From positions 1-20,720 of the IMG/VR virus record IMGVR_UViG_3300023210_000280: a stretch of 20,720 nucleotides of DNA. One strand, given 5' to 3'. Positions 1-7,979 of this stretch are shown in pieces (within the stretch, counting starts at the first letter, position 1; every line of letters starts with the position of its first letter). The position numbers and the translations under genes are program-made. The stretch comes from a virus. The notes under the pieces were generated by a model. The model was not told where the DNA came from. It did not search any database and worked only from the letters and a program-made list of their open reading frames with translations.

Positions 1-111
1 CTGTTGTGCGAAATCATTCGTTCCATCAGTAAAGTTTAAATAATTGCCTTCTAAGGCTTGCTTTTTTTGCGTTGGGATTAAGCTTCCAAACGCTGGGCTT
101 ACATTTGCCAT
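1..111 (-). CDS. N-terminus of probable major capsid protein (partial)
   Basis: An open frame starts with ATG at 111-109 and runs off the left edge of the window, giving 37 codons. It begins MANVSPAFGSLIPTQKKQAL and continues EGNYLNFTDGTNDFAQQ. The leader is A/T-rich (AAAAAATTAAAAAATT before the ATG), as at the other starts here, and the spacer to the preceding scaffold-like gene is 14 bases. I do not recognise the fragment by sequence. The major-capsid call rests on gene order only: terminase, portal, scaffold-like protein, then this gene, which is the usual order in tailed-phage head modules. The visible part has no signal peptide or membrane segment. It could instead be a decoration or other head protein. 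The frame is very likely real; the product is moderately likely. Confidence 0.6.
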   Translation of the reverse strand, partial: MANVSPAFGSLIPTQKKQALEGNYLNFTDGTNDFAQQ

Positions 112-125
112 AATTTTTTAATTTT

Positions 126-1253
126 TTAGTTAAATTTTTTTGTTTTAATTCTAAGTTTAGAAGAATCATAACCGCTTATTGACTTGACTTTTATTCCATT
201 TACGAATTCACCTGTACCAGTTTGTCTGGGTTCTGTGCTAGGATTTTTAGAGTTACTAACTATTTCTTTAGTAGCATCTGTTTTTCCTTGTTCGTAAAAA
301 TGATTAATAATCTTGTCAGCATTTGAAGCGATATAAATAGCCTTGTGATAACCTTTCGTATCTTTTATATTACCGCTTTCGTCAAGAAACTTTCCTACGA
401 AATTGTTAATACTTGATTGGTTCTCTGCAACTTTATCAGGATCTTGTAAACCATACCTAAACTTCTTTTTACCTACATTGAAGTCAAAACCTTTGAATTC
501 ATTAGTAAAGTAATCATTTGTTTTTGATTTAAAGTCCGAATGCTGTTGCTCAGCCATCTTTTGATCTTCTTGATATCGGTTGAAAAACTCTGTTGCTTTT
601 TGTTGTTCCTGAGTAACGCCGGGTCTCAACTTGATTTCGTCGTAATATTTACTCTTGGTATTTTCTAAAAAGCCTTTTGCTTTTGCAACTTCTTCTTTAA
701 ACGCAAGTTTCTTTTTGCGTATATTTCTTTCCTCATCTATGTCTTCATCATAATCGTAGTCCTCTAATAGCAGGCTAACGTCATCTGATTCTAAATAAGG
801 TTTTGTTTGTTTGTAATATTCTTTTAATAGTGTTTTATCATCAACACTTGAGTAGTCCGCGTTTAATCTAACGTAGTCTTCCACTGATCCACCCGTTTCT
901 TCCATAAAAGTAACAAGTTTATCTATGTTTTCAGGTAACACTCTTTGTTCAGCTACTTGCTTGTATTCTTCAGCAGCTTTTTGTAATTGATTGTTCGGAG
1001 GCGTATCATCGTCTTCGTCTACAATTTCTATAATACCATCTTCTTCAGGTGTGTCGTTAACGACTACAACAGGTTCTTCAATCACATCTTCTTTAACTTC
1101 TGGTATTACTACTTTAGCAACTTCTTCAGCCACTGGATCTTTTACTTCATCTATATTAACCTTTATAGGTTCATTAGATTGATTTCCTAACTTTTTAGGA
1201 CTTGTTTTCTTGGATTTAATTTTAAAATCCCCTTCTTGTTTTACTTCTGACAT
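126..1253 (-). CDS. Probable capsid scaffolding protein
   Basis: This 375-aa hydrophilic protein has no cysteine, no membrane segment and no catalytic motif that I can see. Residues 34-83 and 155-176 are strongly acidic (for example EIVDEDDD and LLLEDYDYDEDIDEE). The middle is rich in Glu, Gln and Lys and looks helical. The C-terminus is basic (KLRIKTKKFN). An acidic, helical, low-complexity protein with a basic tail, placed between portal and capsid genes, fits the scaffolds that template procapsid assembly and bind coat protein through a basic C-terminal helix. That is known of scaffolds in general and is applied here from position and composition. The start is ATG after an AT-only leader; the gap to the portal stop is 32 bases. 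It could instead be a head-internal protein. Confidence 0.65.
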   Translation of the reverse strand: MSEVKQEGDFKIKSKKTSPKKLGNQSNEPIKVNIDEVKDPVAEEVAKVVIPEVKEDVIEEPVVVVNDTPEEDGIIEIVDEDDDTPPNNQLQKAAEEYKQVAEQRVLPENIDKLVTFMEETGGSVEDYVRLNADYSSVDDKTLLKEYYKQTKPYLESDDVSLLLEDYDYDEDIDEERNIRKKKLAFKEEVAKAKGFLENTKSKYYDEIKLRPGVTQEQQKATEFFNRYQEDQKMAEQQHSDFKSKTNDYFTNEFKGFDFNVGKKKFRYGLQDPDKVAENQSSINNFVGKFLDESGNIKDTKGYHKAIYIASNADKIINHFYEQGKTDATKEIVSNSKNPSTEPRQTGTGEFVNGIKVKSISGYDSSKLRIKTKKFN

Positions 1254-1285
1254 AATATAATATAATTAAATAATTGTTTGTAATT

Positions 1286-3694
1286 TTAACTAGGACCAAA
1301 TTCTTCCAAACCAAAACCTCCTAACACGTCGTTACCAGATGATTCAAAATCCTTAGGTAATCCTTCTGTTTGTCTTTGCTGAATCAGCTCTGATTGCTGT
1401 GTTCCTTGTAATTTTATTCTTTGATCTTTTCTGTCTTCAATTTCTTGCTCTTTCGCTTTTGCTGCACCCATCTGAGCCTGAGCTAGTTGTATATTGTATT
1501 GAAACTCTTCAGCCATTAGCTCTCTTTTTATTTGAGCCTCTGTTTGCATTCTTTGTATTTCAAATTGAGACTTAGCTTGTTCTATACTTACTTTTTCTTG
1601 AGTTAAAGCTTGCTGCTTTTGTACTTCAGCCATCGCGGCTTTTTCAGCAGCCTCGGCGTTTGCTTGCGCTTGCGCTTGAATATTTGCTTGCTGTTGCTCT
1701 TGCTCTCTTTTAATTTTTTGTTTTTGTCTAAGCTTTAGAAACTGATTAGCTAATTTTATATTTTTAATTTGTCTAATATCTATAGCATCTGATAAAGCTA
1801 TTGCTCCTGTTTGTAAGGCTACTTGAATATTTTGTTCAAGCAAAGCTTTTTCTTCTTCTTCTGGTTCTAACTCTAAATATATACCAAAGTCATGCAGCTG
1901 TAAATTCATTAACTCCTCTAATGTTTTTGTATTGAACGTACTTACCGCATTTGTTAAAGCATTTTCTGTTAACGGGTTTTCAATAACATCTGCTACTTTA
2001 AGGCTTATATTTTCACAAGTTCTAACAGTTAAATAAAGTAATGAGTCCAGTATATGTTTAGTCGCTATATTAGAAGCGTTTGCTGCCATTTTTTGCAAGC
2101 CTACTAGTGAGTCTTTAATTGGAGCACTTCCGTCTCTTGCTTCATTCAATCCGGTTACATCCCTTATCATTTGTAAATAATATTGGTATGTACCTATTAA
2201 ACTTTGTATTTTTGCTTGACCACTTGAAGATGATAATTCTTGAACAGGTACTTTACCTCTATTCAATTCACCGTCTTGGGTTAATGACCTACCTACAACA
2301 GAACCTGTTTGGAAATACATGTTCAATGCTTCCGCTGGATTGTATGTTGTACCGTTACCTAAATCAACTTCAGCTAAACCATCCATATCTAAAAATACAC
2401 CATCTGGCACTATTCTAGACATTACTTGTTGTAGTTTAAGGTGTGTTATTTGGATCATATCAGCAAAGCTAGTAATTTTACTAACTACTGATTCTATACG
2501 CCCCTTGTACATTCTAGGGGCAGATATACAATAATTCATCACTACTTTAGTAGTATCAGCGGTTGGCCTTGTCATGTTTTCAGCAAGTTTCCAGTCCAGC
2601 ATTATATTTGTTCCTAAGACCTTTGCTCCTGAGTATAAAACTTCTATAGTTCTAGATATTCTGTCAAAGTTATCATTAGCAGGTGGATTAAATGTGTCAG
2701 GCTTTTCTAACGTTTTTTCTAACCCTTGATCTGTTTTCTTTATTTTAAATACCTGATCTGAATATGTTTTGTATTCAAAGTATAAAACCTGAATTGTATT
2801 AGAATCGTAGTTACCCCAATTGGTCACATATTGTGAATTACCCGGCATATCTTGAATTCTTTGCAGTTCGTCAGGAGATATGGTTGGGAATTGTTTTTTA
2901 AGTTCCGCTAAAGATATTGATTTAACTTCGCCTACATAATATATGTCTTCGAAATTTGGATCTTCAGTGTATGAGTAAATCATGTTAGCAGGATCCACAT
3001 AGTCAGTAACTATACCTTCAGCCTTGTTAAAAGACGTTTTAACAGCTCCGATTCCAATTGTAGTTAAATCTTGAGCTAAGCGCTTTTTTATTTGATCATA
3101 CTTATTAAAAGCTAATACATTATTTATAACTTCTTCTTCAGCAACTTCTACATTTTGCTTAGCGGTCATTTGAAGATGTACGTCTAATTCTTCTTTGCTC
3201 TCAGGAAGGTCTTCTAAACTACCTGTAGCTGCCATATCCATTCCTAATTCTTGCTTAATATTTTCAAGCATAGGCCTAGCATTCATATCTTGCTCTACAG
3301 CGGCTGCGTAATCAGTTCTACTTTTTACAGAAAATGGATCTTGAGCAAAAGCATTTATTTCATAACTCTTATTAGACATTCCATTTACAACAATATCAAC
3401 AAACTTTGATATAACTGGTATAGGTTTCCAATCTAAATTAAGATATGACAAATCACCGTTTATCGATAACTCATCTTTATACTTTTGTATTGGTTGCTCT
3501 CCTCTAGCATATAAACGTAATGAATGAAAGCTATTCCAATTGTTTAAGTATCTATTACCGTTACCTCTTCCTTGATTGAACCATTCTTGTTCAATAGCTC
3601 TAGAGACTTGTAAGCCGTAATCATAACTAGCTTTTACTTCGTCGCTAACAACCTGGTTAGGGAAAGAACTATCAGTATTTGTTTGTATTTTCAT
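1286..3694 (-). CDS. Portal protein
   Basis: This 802-aa protein follows the large terminase with no spacer (TAAATG). Residues 40-120, with LRLYARGEQPIQKYKDEL and a DWKPIPVISKFVDIVVNGM segment, resemble the N-terminal portion of large portal proteins I know from marine and Bacteroidota phages. The central part is mixed alpha/beta and ends in a helical stretch around TGLNEARDGS, where portal stem and crown elements usually lie. From about residue 651 to 775 the chain becomes a Gln/Ala/Glu/Lys-rich coiled coil, typical of long portals that form a barrel or tail-facing extension. The portal forms the dodecameric DNA entry ring at one capsid vertex and docks the terminase. Size, position and sequence style agree, so I am confident in the role, but not in the exact family. 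Confidence 0.88.
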   Translation of the reverse strand: MKIQTNTDSSFPNQVVSDEVKASYDYGLQVSRAIEQEWFNQGRGNGNRYLNNWNSFHSLRLYARGEQPIQKYKDELSINGDLSYLNLDWKPIPVISKFVDIVVNGMSNKSYEINAFAQDPFSVKSRTDYAAAVEQDMNARPMLENIKQELGMDMAATGSLEDLPESKEELDVHLQMTAKQNVEVAEEEVINNVLAFNKYDQIKKRLAQDLTTIGIGAVKTSFNKAEGIVTDYVDPANMIYSYTEDPNFEDIYYVGEVKSISLAELKKQFPTISPDELQRIQDMPGNSQYVTNWGNYDSNTIQVLYFEYKTYSDQVFKIKKTDQGLEKTLEKPDTFNPPANDNFDRISRTIEVLYSGAKVLGTNIMLDWKLAENMTRPTADTTKVVMNYCISAPRMYKGRIESVVSKITSFADMIQITHLKLQQVMSRIVPDGVFLDMDGLAEVDLGNGTTYNPAEALNMYFQTGSVVGRSLTQDGELNRGKVPVQELSSSSGQAKIQSLIGTYQYYLQMIRDVTGLNEARDGSAPIKDSLVGLQKMAANASNIATKHILDSLLYLTVRTCENISLKVADVIENPLTENALTNAVSTFNTKTLEELMNLQLHDFGIYLELEPEEEEKALLEQNIQVALQTGAIALSDAIDIRQIKNIKLANQFLKLRQKQKIKREQEQQQANIQAQAQANAEAAEKAAMAEVQKQQALTQEKVSIEQAKSQFEIQRMQTEAQIKRELMAEEFQYNIQLAQAQMGAAKAKEQEIEDRKDQRIKLQGTQQSELIQQRQTEGLPKDFESSGNDVLGGFGLEEFGPS

Positions 3695-5905
3695 TTATCT
3701 TAATATTTTAGACGTAGAACCTCTATTGTCATATCTTTTAATTCCTAAATCGTAAATCTTTTTTTGCACTGGACTAACTGGTGAATATAGGTTTTTGTTA
3801 CAAGCCATTATTGCTAGCCCTGAACTTATAGAAGCATCGTGCTTCGTTCTGTTATTTATATTAAATTTACCCCAATCTTCAAGTGTTCTTTGGAAATACA
3901 TATCTCCATAACCTGCTTCTGTTCTTCCAACACAAGTTTCTATATATGATTCTATAGCCGCAGCATGCGCTTGCTTTATATCTTCACTGGAGTTTGGTAT
4001 ACCACCTATTTCTCTTTCAGTTACAGATAATTTGTTTAATCTTTTATCAGGCCTATTCATAGAATAGCCTCTGTAGCCTCTTCTTTTAAAATGATACAGT
4101 AATCTAGGTTTATTGTTTTCCGCAAGTATTGGCATACCGTAAAATATGCAAGCCATTAATACGTCTTCAAAAAATATCTCAGCAGTTTGTGGTCTAGCTA
4201 TATATTCTAAAAAGAATCTGTTAGGCGGAACATCTTCCATACTAAACTTAGTTAAACCGTGTAAAGCTCCGTTAGAACCTCTTTTATCAACTGTACCTGA
4301 TATATCATAACTGTCACACCCAAAAGCACCGCAGTGTTCGTTACCTGGATATTTTGTATTACCTTTTACTATAACCCTATTTTGAAGACCAATATTAGGA
4401 ACCCAACTAACGTTGAACCTACCGTTTTTATTTGGTACAAACATTACCTTAGTGTCTTTTATACCGTTTTCCCACATAAAACTTCCAGTGGTTATTATCG
4501 ATGTATTCCTAAGATCTTCATTATAATCTATTTGTTCGTATATCTTTGTTAAGTTAAACAGCGACTGTTTTGCTTCATCTCTAAAAGCGTGTTGCTCTGT
4601 TCTTGGAAACTGGCGATAGTATTCATTTAAACCATCTTGATCACTCTTTAATCCTTCAACTTCATTTTGCCAGTAACTTATTACCCCTTGCTTTATTAAA
4701 GATCCGTCAGGCGATTCTACTGGGTTCTTTGGGTCTTCGAATACAGGAAACCCATAAGAATCAATGTATCCTTCGTAGTTCCATTCCATAGGTATGAACA
4801 AACTATAGAGTCCCGAACGAGTCTGTCCATTGGCGTTTCTGCTTTTGACATCTGAATCATAATATAGTTTTTTAAAATTCTCTCCTCCTTTATCTAAAGC
4901 ATTTGAGGTTGAACCCATCATACACTTACCTATAATTCTAGAACCTAGTCTTAAACAAGTTTTAGTTACCCTCCAGTTGTTTAATATATTTGTAGGTCTC
5001 TCCCACTTTCCACTTTCATCGTGTACTAGTAGTTTTAATTTTTCACCGTCGTACGAGTTGTCCCCAGTGTTCTTCCAGTCGATCGTTGTATCGAGACCGG
5101 TAATCTCCTGTAGTTTCTCATTGGTGTCGAGTTTCTTTCTGGTAAATTTCGACGCTGGTACTCTGTACGCAAGCTCCGTCTTCGGCCTGTCCATACCGTC
5201 CTGGATTGGTTTGAAGAAGAAGGGGTAATTAACCGATATGGGTACGACCTTATCAGTAAACATCTTTTTAGCGTCTGGTCCTGACTTTGATAAAATGCCA
5301 AATCTTGAATCTGTGGATATTGTTGCCTGATTAACCGTCTCGCCTGATGCCATGAAAGAGAAACCTGACCGTCGGTTTTTAAGATAACACATTCCGTAAC
5401 ACCGTACATCTGCTTTACAAGCCTCCCAGAAGATATAGAATAATCTGTTTGACTCTCTAAAGTCTGGCTGCCCAACATCAATTTTGGACCACTGCAAGTA
5501 CATGTAGTGAGTGCCAGTAATATAAGAAGAACTGTCTTTGTTAAAAAACCAAAAGCCTTCGTCACGCCTTTTAAACTCTGTGTCAATATAGTCATACCAC
5601 TTTTCTTTAAAATCTGAAGGGTACTCATCCCAATCAAATACTGATTTAATCTTAGAAAGCTCCTTAGGATATTGAGTATGTTGCCATTTGTTTTCTTCAA
5701 ATTTTACAACATCTTTTTCTTTTGGCAAGGCTATTTTTAATCCTTGTATTTCGTAAACTTCCCCTATTTGTCCGGTTTTACTAATTACAACAACGTCATG
5801 TTCTTCATTGTATCCGTAATCCCACTTCTTATATCTATTTAGCCTATTAACTATTTTAGGTTTTATATAGTCTTTTAATACTGTTACTAAAGTTTGCTCG
5901 TACAT
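3695..5905 (-). CDS. Terminase large subunit (packaging ATPase and nuclease)
   Basis: This 736-aa protein is the motor that cuts and pumps DNA into the procapsid. The ATPase half shows a degenerate P-loop, KNRRSGFSF at 176-184, with no classic GKT/GKS; a Walker B, LLVHDE at 292-297, with the catalytic Glu at 297; and a coupling motif, GSTSN at 331-335. The nuclease half has an RNase-H-like acidic set: D531 in FGCDSYD, E597 in ILAENN and D690 in KHDASISSGLA. These assignments are by eye. The start overlaps the stop of the preceding 93-aa gene by one base (TAATG) and the gene abuts the portal gene. Bases 5035-5245 are about 49% GC, well above the surroundings, which may mark recombination inside the gene. 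The non-canonical P-loop is odd, but such variants are known among terminases. Confidence 0.93.
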   Translation of the reverse strand: MYEQTLVTVLKDYIKPKIVNRLNRYKKWDYGYNEEHDVVVISKTGQIGEVYEIQGLKIALPKEKDVVKFEENKWQHTQYPKELSKIKSVFDWDEYPSDFKEKWYDYIDTEFKRRDEGFWFFNKDSSSYITGTHYMYLQWSKIDVGQPDFRESNRLFYIFWEACKADVRCYGMCYLKNRRSGFSFMASGETVNQATISTDSRFGILSKSGPDAKKMFTDKVVPISVNYPFFFKPIQDGMDRPKTELAYRVPASKFTRKKLDTNEKLQEITGLDTTIDWKNTGDNSYDGEKLKLLVHDESGKWERPTNILNNWRVTKTCLRLGSRIIGKCMMGSTSNALDKGGENFKKLYYDSDVKSRNANGQTRSGLYSLFIPMEWNYEGYIDSYGFPVFEDPKNPVESPDGSLIKQGVISYWQNEVEGLKSDQDGLNEYYRQFPRTEQHAFRDEAKQSLFNLTKIYEQIDYNEDLRNTSIITTGSFMWENGIKDTKVMFVPNKNGRFNVSWVPNIGLQNRVIVKGNTKYPGNEHCGAFGCDSYDISGTVDKRGSNGALHGLTKFSMEDVPPNRFFLEYIARPQTAEIFFEDVLMACIFYGMPILAENNKPRLLYHFKRRGYRGYSMNRPDKRLNKLSVTEREIGGIPNSSEDIKQAHAAAIESYIETCVGRTEAGYGDMYFQRTLEDWGKFNINNRTKHDASISSGLAIMACNKNLYSPVSPVQKKIYDLGIKRYDNRGSTSKILR

Positions 5906-6186
5906 TACCTAGATCTTCCTTCTGCAAATCCTCTAAAAGCTTGCTTCATTTCTTCTTTAGCTTCTTTTGGATTATCATTTAATAAAGCCTCTTCCGCTTC
6001 TATTCTAGTAAGTATTTCGAAAGCATCAAATATCGCTAGCTTTTTTGTAGCTGCGGCGTTTTTTAATCTATCAGCTGTTATATCGTCTCCAGAATCAACG
6101 ATAGCCTCTTTAGCTACTTTAATTAATTCTTCAACTGCTTTTTGCCCAGCTAGGATTATACTCTTCTTCGTTTCCTTCGTGTTCAT
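5905..6186 (-). CDS. Small helical protein in the small-terminase position
   Basis: This 93-aa protein is predicted to be almost entirely helical and rich in Ala, Glu and Lys (EELIKVAKEAI, RLKNAAATKKLAIFDAFEIL, NPKEAKEEMKQAF). It lies directly upstream of the large terminase and shares one base with it (TAATG). Its start lies inside the last 56 bases of the preceding 201-aa gene, in another frame. No other ATG is available before residue 80, so the overlap is probably real and the two are probably translationally coupled. Small terminase subunits are commonly short helical proteins in exactly this position that recognise viral DNA and regulate the motor. I see no clear helix-turn-helix, so the small-terminase call is inference. 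It could also be a structural accessory. Confidence 0.6.
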   Translation of the reverse strand: MNTKETKKSIILAGQKAVEELIKVAKEAIVDSGDDITADRLKNAAATKKLAIFDAFEILTRIEAEEALLNDNPKEAKEEMKQAFRGFAEGRSR

Positions 6187-6736
6187 ACTTTATTACAATA
6201 TCATTAGATTTCATACAATAAACTCTTTGATCATCTATTATAAAATCCCATTCGCTACCCGGCGTAAAGCCTATTGTGTCTCCTGGATTGATATTAAGCG
6301 CTTTTAAAGAACTATTACCTATTTTTAGTATACCAATAAGGCTTTGTTCTTTTTGTGATCTTAAAGAGTCATTATTTTTTAAAGGCATTACAAAGCATCT
6401 GTCTCCAAATGATTTCCAATCCCCTGTGTTTTTATACAAATATATTTGGTCTGCTGAACAAAAGTGCAAGTCCTCTTTAAAATGAGATCTACTTCTTTTC
6501 TTATTACCTCGAATATCATAAAAAACTCTAAATACATTATGATGTATTATTATGATGTCTCCTTTTTTTATATTTGTTTTAAAAGCTTTTGGTGTTTCAA
6601 CCACTATAGCTAAATTATTTACAGACTTGAAGTCTTCAATTTTAGTGTTTAGTATTAATGTAACGTCGCCAAGCTTTACTTTGTTATCGTATCTATCGCC
6701 AATAGGTTTGACGATAAAATCGTATAGACTTCTCAT
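6131..6736 (-). CDS. Tandem double GroES-like protein
   Basis: This 201-aa protein reads as two consecutive co-chaperonin-like domains. Domain 1 (about 4-102) opens with FIVKPIGDR, like the GroES start MKPLHDR. It has VTLILN at 25-30 where GroES has its mobile loop (GGIVL), then AIVVETP at 43-49, IKKGDIIII at 56-64 (GroES VKVGDKVLF), and ends in ADQIYLYK. Domain 2 (about 110-185) repeats the plan with GDRCFVMPL, INPGDTIGF at 149-157, SEWDFIIDDQRVYCMKSNDI and VIKYE, but it has no hydrophobic mobile-loop tripeptide. Each half is about GroES length. A tail of about 16 residues (EHEGNEEEYNPSWAKSS) follows. The gene starts directly at the stop of the 75-aa gene (TAAATG). The fold call rests on motif order and needs a profile search; an unrelated beta-barrel is the alternative. 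Confidence 0.65.
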   Translation of the reverse strand: MRSLYDFIVKPIGDRYDNKVKLGDVTLILNTKIEDFKSVNNLAIVVETPKAFKTNIKKGDIIIIHHNVFRVFYDIRGNKKRSRSHFKEDLHFCSADQIYLYKNTGDWKSFGDRCFVMPLKNNDSLRSQKEQSLIGILKIGNSSLKALNINPGDTIGFTPGSEWDFIIDDQRVYCMKSNDIVIKYEHEGNEEEYNPSWAKSS

Positions 6737-6964
6737 TTAATATTCTAAATCATACTCAACGGATATTGCCATGTTAGAATTAAACTTCTTCCATGGCATT
6801 ACCTCATTTCCTTTCTTTATGTAAATACTGTAAGAATTAGATTGTGCATCATGCAATATACAATCTATAGTATGTCCACCATAAACGTTTTGCCCTACTG
6901 AATAGTGCATAGCGTCATTCTTATAGTCAGAGCCTATACTTATTTTTCTTACAACAGAACTCAT
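6737..6964 (-). CDS. Small protein of unknown function (75 aa)
   Basis: I do not recognise this protein. The 75-aa sequence looks like a small beta-rich domain: alternating hydrophobic stretches (HTIDCILHDA, SYSIYIKKG, MAISVEYDLEY) are separated by short turns, and there is a single tryptophan in MPWKKF. There is no membrane segment or metal motif. The start codon overlaps the preceding 85-aa gene's stop by one base (TAATG) and its own stop abuts the start of the double GroES-like gene (TAAATG). It is therefore part of the same tightly coupled string of genes leading to the terminase. The gene is real by packing; the function is unknown. Confidence 0.7.
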   Translation of the reverse strand: MSSVVRKISIGSDYKNDAMHYSVGQNVYGGHTIDCILHDAQSNSYSIYIKKGNEVMPWKKFNSNMAISVEYDLEY

Positions 6965-7221
6965 TATTCCGCTATTTCAAGAGTTTTTGATTCCTCTTGC
7001 TTAGCTTCTTCATAAGTACCATCAACTAAGTTTACGGTAATGTCACCGTACTCTTCCCTGATTTCAGCCTTGACACCATCTAATTCTTTTGCAGCTTCAA
7101 AATGTGCCGCTAGGTATTCTGCTTTTCTTGCCTCTAAAAACCCTACTTCTGTAAGTATAGAGTTCATTTTTCCTGTTGCGTCTTTAATAGACTTTAATTG
7201 TTCATCTGTTAATTTTCCCAT
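6964..7221 (-). CDS. Small coiled-coil protein of unknown function (85 aa)
   Basis: This 85-aa protein begins MGKLTDEQLKSIKDATGKMN and is predicted helical through about residue 58 (LEARKAEYLAAHFEAAKELD, then VKAEIREEYGD). A short beta-like segment (ITVNLVDGTYEE) and an acidic tail (KQEESKTLEIAE) follow. It has no cysteine and no membrane segment. The helical part could form a coiled coil or a small oligomeric bundle. The ATG at 7221 follows an AT-rich leader in the 55-base gap after the putative holin gene. I recall similar short proteins in marine phage genomes but can assign no function to them. A scaffold-, chaperone- or lysis-accessory role would be a guess. Confidence 0.7.
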   Translation of the reverse strand: MGKLTDEQLKSIKDATGKMNSILTEVGFLEARKAEYLAAHFEAAKELDGVKAEIREEYGDITVNLVDGTYEEAKQEESKTLEIAE

Positions 7222-7245
7222 TTTATTTAATTTAATTGGTTATTG

Positions 7246-7260
7246 TTATTATTATTATTA
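7246..7260. repeat. TTA simple sequence repeat
   Basis: Five consecutive TTA units lie in the 55-base gap (7222-7276) between the putative holin stop and the 85-aa gene start. On the transcribed strand they form an AAT/TAA-rich leader ahead of the 85-aa gene. The gap is otherwise AT-rich and I see no hairpin or promoter in it that I would defend. The unit count could vary among relatives and change leader spacing. Confidence 0.7.
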
Positions 7261-7276
7261 CTCGTTTTTAATATTT

Positions 7277-7678
7277 TTACTTTTTAAACACTGGTGCTAG
7301 CTTATCTACTATTTTTTCACCACTTCTACCTATTACATAACCTCCAATACCTATTTCTAATAAGCTCCAAAATTCTGGTTCTAAAACAGGTGTTACTAGG
7401 TATGTTGATAGTTGTGATATGAATTTTGTATATATGATTATAAAACCAAATGAAAGCATCAGTATTGGCCTCCAGCTTCTTTGCAACCAATTACCTTTAG
7501 CTTCTGCTACAATAATCTCAGTTTGCATTCTTTGCAGCTCTAGTTGAGCATCCTGCAATACTTTAAATATTTTATTTCTAGCATTAAGTCTTTCTTCTTC
7601 ACTGGTGAATAGGTTGTCAACCACATCACCAACTTGTTTGAAGACTTTAGTGCTGAAAAATTCTAATATTTTTTTCAC
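7277..7678 (-). CDS. Putative holin (3-TM, GTA-type)
   Basis: From a GTG at 7678 this is a 133-aa protein. It has a long helical N-terminal part (about 1-60), then NWLQRSWRP at 63-71 leading into a hydrophobic segment (about 71-91), and a second, glycine-rich segment (about 104-118) with LLEIGIGGYVIGRSGEKIVDK. The WLQRSWRP ... GGYVxGRSxEK pattern matches what I know of the three-transmembrane holins of the gene-transfer-agent type. Such holins open the inner membrane at the end of infection. The frame stays open to a TTG nine codons earlier, but that start would overlap the preceding gene by 26 bases; the GTG lies one base after that gene's stop and fits the local packing. No endolysin gene is seen nearby. 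A tail- or virion-associated membrane role is possible. Confidence 0.72.
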   Translation of the reverse strand: MKKILEFFSTKVFKQVGDVVDNLFTSEEERLNARNKIFKVLQDAQLELQRMQTEIIVAEAKGNWLQRSWRPILMLSFGFIIIYTKFISQLSTYLVTPVLEPEFWSLLEIGIGGYVIGRSGEKIVDKLAPVFKK

Positions 7679-7679
7679 T

Positions 7680-7961
7680 TTATTTCTTTTTTGTATTTGG
7701 ACCAAAATCAGGGTAAACTGTCATCGAATCCCCAGTTTCTGCATTGTATAGGTTATATCGATTAGGTCTGAATTTTTCCGTACCCTGCACAGGTCGCCTC
7801 TCCTTATAACCTGGATATCTTTTTGCTAGAATAGCTAATTTGTCTAACTGCTTTTTAGCTGCGGTAGGCGTGATCTTTTCTTTTGTTTTCCTAGATATAA
7901 CCGGCTTTGGGTCTTCTTCGTTGTGAAGAGGAGATATAAATCTTTTTATTTTAAACGCCAT
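7680..7961 (-). CDS. MAFKI-type small protein, duplicate copy B (93 aa)
   Basis: This 93-aa basic protein starts MAFKIKRFISPLHNEEDP and shares three blocks with the preceding gene: the MAFKI-x-RFISPL start, EEDP at about 15-18, and YPGYK near residue 49. The first 53 bases of the gene match the start of the preceding gene at 47 positions, so the pair arose by tandem duplication. After the shared N-terminus the two diverge. The C-terminal half (NRYNLYNAETGDSMTVYPDF) looks beta-like and ends in TKKK. There is no membrane segment. Function is unknown. Its position among small probable virion genes, and a common N-terminal tag, suggest that the N-terminus is a docking or targeting element, which is inference. 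Confidence 0.72.
   Translation of the reverse strand: MAFKIKRFISPLHNEEDPKPVISRKTKEKITPTAAKKQLDKLAILAKRYPGYKERRPVQGTEKFRPNRYNLYNAETGDSMTVYPDFGPNTKKK
7909..7961 (-). repeat. Duplicated 5' gene segment, copy B
   Basis: These 53 bases, covering the first codons of the 93-aa gene, match 8374-8426 at 47 of 53 positions with no gap, counted by eye. Both copies end exactly at the start codon. The identity is much higher than elsewhere in the two genes, so the N-terminal tag is either recently duplicated or under strong constraint. Confidence 0.85.
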
Positions 7962-7979
7962 AATTCTAATATTTTTTCA

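Noticed and set aside
5035-5700. A 221-codon minus-strand open frame inside the terminase gene
   Set aside because: It lies wholly within the terminase gene in another frame; the terminase frame carries Walker B and nuclease motifs. The shadow is long partly because of the local GC-rich island.
5894-6307. Plus-strand frame of 137 codons
   Set aside because: Antisense shadow of the 93-aa and double GroES-like genes, with low-complexity Ser/Phe/Ala composition typical of reverse-strand reads.
7277-7705. Longer TTG-start form of the holin gene (142 codons)
   Set aside because: It would overlap the preceding gene by 26 bases; the GTG at 7678 is one base after that gene's stop and matches the local packing.
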